The notes under the pieces: generated by a model
What the model was told of the DNA's origin: nothing
What the model saw: only the letters and a program-made list of their open reading frames with translations
Database searches by the model: none
DNA from: Cryomorphaceae bacterium
Lineage (GTDB): Bacteria; Bacteroidota; Bacteroidia; Flavobacteriales; BACL11
DNA length: 26,736 nucleotides
NCBI GenBank assembly: GCA_949531795.1
Contig: CATIQX010000183.1
Span: forward strand, 1 to 26,736
Direction of reading: 5' to 3'
Part shown: piece by piece, positions 23,078 to 26,736 of the stretch
Position numbering within the stretch: the first letter of the stretch is position 1
How the letters are laid out: each line of letters starts with the position of its first letter
Position numbers and translations under genes: made by a program

Positions 23078-23455
23078 ATGAAAAAAATAATCAACACTCC
23101 AAATGCTCCAACTGTTATTGGACCTTATAGCCAAGCAATACTAAGTGGTAATACACTTTATTGTTCAGGCCTTATAGCAATAAATCCTATTACAGGTAAC
23201 TTAGTGACTGACAATATTAGTGCAGAAACTAAACAGGTAATGAAAAACATTTTGGCTGTACTAAAAGCTGCAGAGATGAATTTTGAGAATGTGGTGAAAT
23301 GCACAATATTTATGAAAGATATGAACGACTATGCATCTATTAATGAAGTATATGGTAATAGTTTTGATAGTAATCTACCCGCTCGGGAGGCTGTACAAGT
23401 TTCAGTTTTACCAAAAAATGTCAATGTAGAAATTTCGGTAATAGCCGTAAAATAA
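23078..23455 (+). CDS. ridA: RidA family 2-iminobutanoate/2-iminopropanoate deaminase
   Basis: RidA hydrolyses reactive enamines/imines such as 2-aminoacrylate released by PLP enzymes acting on serine or threonine. The 125-residue protein has GPYSQA (15-20) with Tyr17, the trimer core, Arg103 in LPAREAVQVSVLP and Glu118 in VEISVIA, which are the key catalytic residues. I use ATG 23078 (MKKIINTP). The frame is open from 23048, but that would overlap yggS and add ten atypical residues. It sits 1 nt after yggS, and its stop overlaps the meaB start as TAATG. Confidence 0.95.
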   Translation: MKKIINTPNAPTVIGPYSQAILSGNTLYCSGLIAINPITGNLVTDNISAETKQVMKNILAVLKAAEMNFENVVKCTIFMKDMNDYASINEVYGNSFDSNLPAREAVQVSVLPKNVNVEISVIAVK

Positions 23456-24396
23456 TGGAACTAGCTCAAGATATAATTAAAGGTAATCGCACTGCTTTAG
23501 GCAAAGGAATTACTTTATTAGAAAGCACTTTACCTGAGCATGAAAAAATAGCTCAAGAATTACTAAAATTATGCTTACCAAATAGTGGAAAATCAATACG
23601 TGTTGGCATAACAGGTGTACCAGGCGTAGGGAAAAGCACCTTTATAGAATCCTTTGGAAAACTAGTCACTAGTCATGGCAAGAAGGTTGCCGTTTTAGCT
23701 ATTGATCCAACAAGTGAGCAAACACAAGGAAGCATACTTGGTGATAAAAGCCGAATGCACGAATTAGCGGCTAATAAGAATGCATTTATACGTCCTAGTC
23801 CAACTAGTGGAACTTTGGGTGGTGTAGCAAACAAAACAAGAGATAGTATTATTTTGTGTGAAGCTGCAGGATATGATATTATTTTAATAGAAACCGTCGG
23901 TGTTGGACAAAGTGAAACTACTGTCAGTAATATATCCGACTTCTTCTTACTACTGATGTTATCAGGTGCCGGTGATGAGTTACAAGGAATTAAAAGAGGT
24001 ATAATGGAACTGGCTGATGGACTAATTATTAATAAAGCGGACGGGAATAACATTACAAATGCCAAGAATGCTGCACTAGCATACAAAAGAGCTTTACACC
24101 TATTCCCTAGAATGGAAAACGGCTGGACTCCAAAAGTTTCTGTTTGTTCTGCTATTGAAAACACAGGTATTAATAAAATATGGGACATGATAAATAATTA
24201 TGATTCACAAATGAAATCTAGTGATTGGAAAAGTGAAAATAGAAAAAAACAAAATATCTATTGGCTTCATCATACAGTAAAAGAAGAATTAGGAAATAAA
24301 AAATACAAATTACTTCTTTCTAAGGGTAAACTTAAAGCTCTGGAAAAAGAAATAACTAAAGGAAAAACTATTTATCATCTTTTAGCGAGCTTATAG
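23455..24396 (+). CDS. meaB: MeaB/ArgK-type G3E GTPase
   Basis: MeaB is a GTPase chaperone that protects and reloads B12-dependent methylmalonyl-CoA mutase. The 313-residue protein has Walker A GVPGVGKS (54-61), the switch region LAIDPTSEQTQGSILGDKSRM (81-101, with the second Gly of the usual TGGS replaced by Gln), ETVGVGQSE (146-154) and the base-specificity motif NKADG (193-197). A C-terminal dimerisation arm follows. No mutase gene is in the window. It ends the ten-gene run, coupled to ridA through TAATG, and is followed by the only sizeable intergenic gap. Confidence 0.93.
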   Translation: MELAQDIIKGNRTALGKGITLLESTLPEHEKIAQELLKLCLPNSGKSIRVGITGVPGVGKSTFIESFGKLVTSHGKKVAVLAIDPTSEQTQGSILGDKSRMHELAANKNAFIRPSPTSGTLGGVANKTRDSIILCEAAGYDIILIETVGVGQSETTVSNISDFFLLLMLSGAGDELQGIKRGIMELADGLIINKADGNNITNAKNAALAYKRALHLFPRMENGWTPKVSVCSAIENTGINKIWDMINNYDSQMKSSDWKSENRKKQNIYWLHHTVKEELGNKKYKLLLSKGKLKALEKEITKGKTIYHLLASL

Positions 24397-24461
24397 CTAT
24401 TCTTCAACTTTTCTTTTCTCAACTGTTCAAACATCGCATAAATGTGTTAGAACTTGATTGT

Positions 24462-24483
24462 TGTTTTATTAATTGATAAAACA
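24462..24483. repeat. Small inverted repeat in the meaB-aminotransferase gap
   Basis: TGTTTTAT and ATAAAACA form an 8-bp perfect stem around a 6-nt loop. It is AT-rich and has no following T-run. It could be a weak terminator element or an operator 60 nt upstream of the -7 box; nothing in the sequence decides. Confidence 0.4.
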
Positions 24484-24542
24484 CCAGTTGATTAAAGAAG
24501 TTTTTTACTTGATTTATTTTCTAACATCTAGATAGTAATAAC

Positions 24543-24550
24543 TATATTTG
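24543..24550 (+). promoter_or_regulatory. Candidate -7 promoter box (TATATTTG) for the aminotransferase operon
   Basis: An exact match to TAnnTTTG, identical to the box at 8098, 27 nt before the ATG at 24578. It starts a new transcription unit after the meaB operon. A -33 TTG at standard spacing is not obvious. Confidence 0.55.
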
Positions 24551-24577
24551 CCCCTTTAAAGAACAATAATATAAAGC

Positions 24578-25774
24578 ATGACAAAAGTATCTGACAGGTT
24601 AAACCGATTAGCAGAATCAGCGACACTAGCTATGGCGCGCATGAGTAGAGAATTACAAGCTCAAGGACATGATATAATTGCACTAAGTCTTGGAGAACCT
24701 GACTTTGATACACCAGATTTTATAAAAAACGCTGCAAAAAAAGCAATTGATGATAATTTCTCGCATTATACACCAGTTCCTGGATTACCTGAACTAAGAA
24801 ATGCTATTTCTCTAAAATTTAAAAGAGATAATAATTTAGAATATACAGCCGATCAAATTGTAACCTCAACTGGGGCTAAACAATCCTTAGCAAATGTATG
24901 TTTGAGTTTATTAAACCCTGGCGATGAAGTGCTTTTACCTTGCCCTTACTGGGTAAGTTATACTGAAATCATCAAACTATCTGAAGGAATTCCTGTTGAA
25001 GTAACTTCAAGTATTGAAACTGACTTTAAAGTTACCGCTGAGCAGCTGGAAGCTGCAATTACGCCAAAAACAAAACTATTAATGTTTAGTTCACCTTGCA
25101 ACCCAAGTGGAACCGTTTATAAAAAGGAAGAATTAGAGGCAATAGCAAAAATGCTGGAAAAATATCCTGATATTTATGTTATTGCTGATGAAATTTATGA
25201 GCATATAAACTTTACTGAATCACACTTTTCAATGGGAACAATTGCAAGTATGAAAGATAGAACAATAACCGTAAATGGTGTTTCTAAAGGTTTCGCAATG
25301 ACTGGCTGGCGAGTTGGTTTCATTGGAGCACCACTTTGGGTAGCTAAAGCTTGTAATAAAATTCAAGGACAAATTACTTCAGCAACTTGCGCAATTGCCC
25401 AAAAAGCAGCTGAAACTGCTATGCTTGCCAATCCAAAAGAAGTTACATTAAATATGAAAGCTACTTTCCTACAAAGGAGAAATATGATTTTAAATGAATT
25501 GAATAGTATTAAGGGGATTAAGTGTAATGTTCCACAAGGAGCATTTTATGTATTTCCTGATATAAGTTATTATTTTGGTAAGTCAGTTGGTAATACTATG
25601 ATTATTAATGCAAATGATTTTTGCATGTATTTACTCAACACAGCACATGTAGCTTTTGTTGCTGGTGATGCCTTTGGAAATCCTGAATGCGTAAGAGTTT
25701 CTTATGCTGCAGCTGATGATAAATTAATTGAAGCAATGTCAAGAATTAAAAAGCAATTAGCAAAGTTGAATTAA
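24578..25774 (+). CDS. Pyridoxal phosphate-dependent aminotransferase (aspartate aminotransferase-like, class I/II)
   Basis: A 398-residue fold-type I aminotransferase close to the Bacteroidota/Thermus aspartate aminotransferase subgroup. Cofactor and substrate residues are all visible: LSLGEPDFDTP (37-46), STGAKQSL (97-104), Tyr124 in PCPYWVSY, SSPCNPSGTVY with Asn175, VIADEIYEH with Asp204 and Tyr207, the Schiff-base Lys237 in NGVSKGFAMTGWRVGF with Arg245, and CVRVSYA with the carboxylate arginine near the end. Aspartate as substrate is likely but cannot be proven from sequence. Its stop overlaps the heptose kinase start as TAATG. Confidence 0.9.
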   Translation: MTKVSDRLNRLAESATLAMARMSRELQAQGHDIIALSLGEPDFDTPDFIKNAAKKAIDDNFSHYTPVPGLPELRNAISLKFKRDNNLEYTADQIVTSTGAKQSLANVCLSLLNPGDEVLLPCPYWVSYTEIIKLSEGIPVEVTSSIETDFKVTAEQLEAAITPKTKLLMFSSPCNPSGTVYKKEELEAIAKMLEKYPDIYVIADEIYEHINFTESHFSMGTIASMKDRTITVNGVSKGFAMTGWRVGFIGAPLWVAKACNKIQGQITSATCAIAQKAAETAMLANPKEVTLNMKATFLQRRNMILNELNSIKGIKCNVPQGAFYVFPDISYYFGKSVGNTMIINANDFCMYLLNTAHVAFVAGDAFGNPECVRVSYAAADDKLIEAMSRIKKQLAKLN

Positions 25775-26736
25775 TGGACTTCAATACATTATTTCAGGAA
25801 TTTAATGATAAAAAAGTTCTCATTGTAGGAGATGTAATGATTGATGCATATATGTGGGGGGAAATAAACCGAATATCTCCAGAAGCACCAGTACCCGTCG
25901 TTGAAGTAAAAAAACACGAAAACAGATTAGGAGGAGCAGCAAATGTTGCTCTTAACTTAAAAGCACTTGGTGCTGACCCTATTTTATGTTCTGTAATAGG
26001 AAATGGTAAAGGAAGTATTATTTTTCAAGAACTAATGCAAGAATCTAAACTCTCAGCAGCAGGAATACTCTGCTCCAGTAAAAGAAAAACATCAATTAAA
26101 ACTAGAGTAATTGCTGAAAATAAACACCAGTTACGTATTGATGAGGAAGAAACCTCTGCTATTTTAGAGGCTAAAAAATTCTTAAATCTTACTTTAAGTT
26201 TAATGAATAATATTGATGTTATTATTTTGCAGGACTATAATAAAGGAGTACTTACTTCTGAAATAATTGAAGGAATAATATCTACAGCAAATAAAAAAGG
26301 AATTCCTACAATAGTTGACCCTAAAAATCTTAACTTCAATTCTTATAATAACTGTACAATATTTAAACCCAATTTAGCTGAAATAAAATCAGGAATGAAG
26401 ATTGATTTTGATAATAACAATATTAATATGATTGAGAAATCTACATTAAAACTAAGAGAACAACTTTCTGTAAAAGGAGTTTTACTTACCTTATCTGAAT
26501 TAGGAATATGTATTAGTTCTGAAAATGAATTTAAGCATACTCCAGCCATTAAAAGAACTATTGTTGATGTTTCTGGTGCCGGAGATACTGTAATTTCTGT
26601 AGCATCACTTTGCCTTGCTTCAAACATTGATTACACTAATCTTTCTAAGCTTTCTAATTTAGCAGGAGGAATAGTATGTGAAGAAGTAGGAGTTGTCCCT
26701 ATCAACAAAGAAAAATTACTTAAACAAGCTCTAAAA
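25774..26736 (+). CDS. hldE: D-glycero-beta-D-manno-heptose-7-phosphate kinase (HldE/RfaE kinase domain), 3' partial
   Basis: This PfkB/ribokinase-family enzyme phosphorylates heptose 7-phosphate at C1 on the way to ADP-heptose for LPS core. The visible 321 residues include VLIVGDVMIDAYMWG (15-29), the hallmark INRISPEAPVPVVEV (31-45), RLGGAANVALNLKALG (51-66), IIFKPN-type segment TIFKPNLAEI (195-204), and the anion-hole/catalytic motif DVSGAGDT (265-272). The frame is open to the window edge, so the C-terminus is unseen. A monofunctional kinase of about 330 residues would end just outside, while a bifunctional enzyme would continue with a cytidylyltransferase-like domain. Translation is coupled to the aminotransferase through TAATG. 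Confidence 0.88.
   Translation, partial: MDFNTLFQEFNDKKVLIVGDVMIDAYMWGEINRISPEAPVPVVEVKKHENRLGGAANVALNLKALGADPILCSVIGNGKGSIIFQELMQESKLSAAGILCSSKRKTSIKTRVIAENKHQLRIDEEETSAILEAKKFLNLTLSLMNNIDVIILQDYNKGVLTSEIIEGIISTANKKGIPTIVDPKNLNFNSYNNCTIFKPNLAEIKSGMKIDFDNNNINMIEKSTLKLREQLSVKGVLLTLSELGICISSENEFKHTPAIKRTIVDVSGAGDTVISVASLCLASNIDYTNLSKLSNLAGGIVCEEVGVVPINKEKLLKQALK

Larger units (their letters stand above)
24397..24577. other. Intergenic region between meaB and the aminotransferase gene
   Basis: This 181-bp gap is the longest non-coding stretch here. It holds an 8-bp stem hairpin at 24462-24483 (TGTTTTAT and ATAAAACA around a 6-nt loop). A longer-range 8-bp pair encloses that hairpin (TGTTAGAA at 24445-24452 with TTCTAACA at 24519-24526), and a promoter box lies at 24543. 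No T-run follows a stem, so a standard terminator for meaB is not evident. I see no ORF or RNA gene that I can name. Confidence 0.5.

Noticed and set aside
23673..24188. 171-codon minus-strand open frame opposite meaB
   Set aside because: Shadow of a clear GTPase gene; low-complexity Ser/Leu/Ile composition and no recognisable domain.

Overview
This 26.7 kb AT-rich window reads as a chromosomal segment of a Gram-negative Bacteroidota, most likely order Flavobacteriales. The evidence for this is: lipid A genes (lpxD, a fused lpxC-fabZ, lpxA); PorX, the type IX secretion response regulator; the neighbourhood NUDIX-pyrE-SRPBCC-birA-rsfS-ftsH-cdsA-psd, which is familiar from flavobacteria; several TAnnTTTG boxes, the Bacteroidota -7 promoter element; and A-rich rather than Shine-Dalgarno start contexts. 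I see no tRNA, rRNA, insertion sequence, prophage, CRISPR array or defence island. Coding density is very high. The longest non-coding gap is 181 bp (24397-24577), so no stretch over 300 bp lacks a gene.

Layout. (1) 7-2340, minus strand: an LTA-synthase-family membrane sulfatase-fold enzyme behind a NUDIX hydrolase. (2) 2339-3374, plus: pyrE and an SRPBCC protein. The pyrE start codon overlaps the divergent NUDIX start codon in one CATG. (3) 3371-4099, minus: biotin ligase. (4) 4171-8070, plus: rsfS-ftsH-DUF2007-cdsA-psd, a tight operon joining ribosome silencing, membrane proteolysis and phosphatidylethanolamine synthesis. (5) 8131-8529: a small secreted Cys/Lys-rich protein, closed by a strong palindromic terminator. 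(6) 8588-10451: an O-methyltransferase and a monofunctional proline dehydrogenase, separated by a 24-bp-arm inverted repeat. (7) 14089 down to 10460, minus: porX-tsaE-ald-DUF4258-like operon. (8) 14143-15375, plus: HD-domain phosphohydrolase. (9) 15415-24396, plus: ten genes with gaps of 8 nt or less or small overlaps: lpxD, lpxC/fabZ, lpxA, efp, serC, serA, DUF1015, yggS, ridA, meaB. (10) 24578 to the right edge: a class I/II aminotransferase coupled by TAATG to a heptose-7-phosphate kinase that runs off the window.

How the genes work together. Envelope biogenesis recurs: lipid A, heptose, phospholipid headgroup and LTA-synthase-like transfer, plus T9SS control. Amino acid and PLP metabolism forms the second theme: serine synthesis, a PLP-binding homeostasis protein, the enamine/imine deaminase RidA, alanine and proline dehydrogenases, and an aminotransferase. 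The content is mostly housekeeping. I did not find a clear new multi-gene system. The best leads are: DUF1015 as a serine-metabolism enzyme with a ParB/SerK-like DGHHR motif; predicted leaderless transcripts at pyrE and lpxD; the large inverted repeat ahead of proline dehydrogenase; and the Cys/Lys-rich secreted protein.
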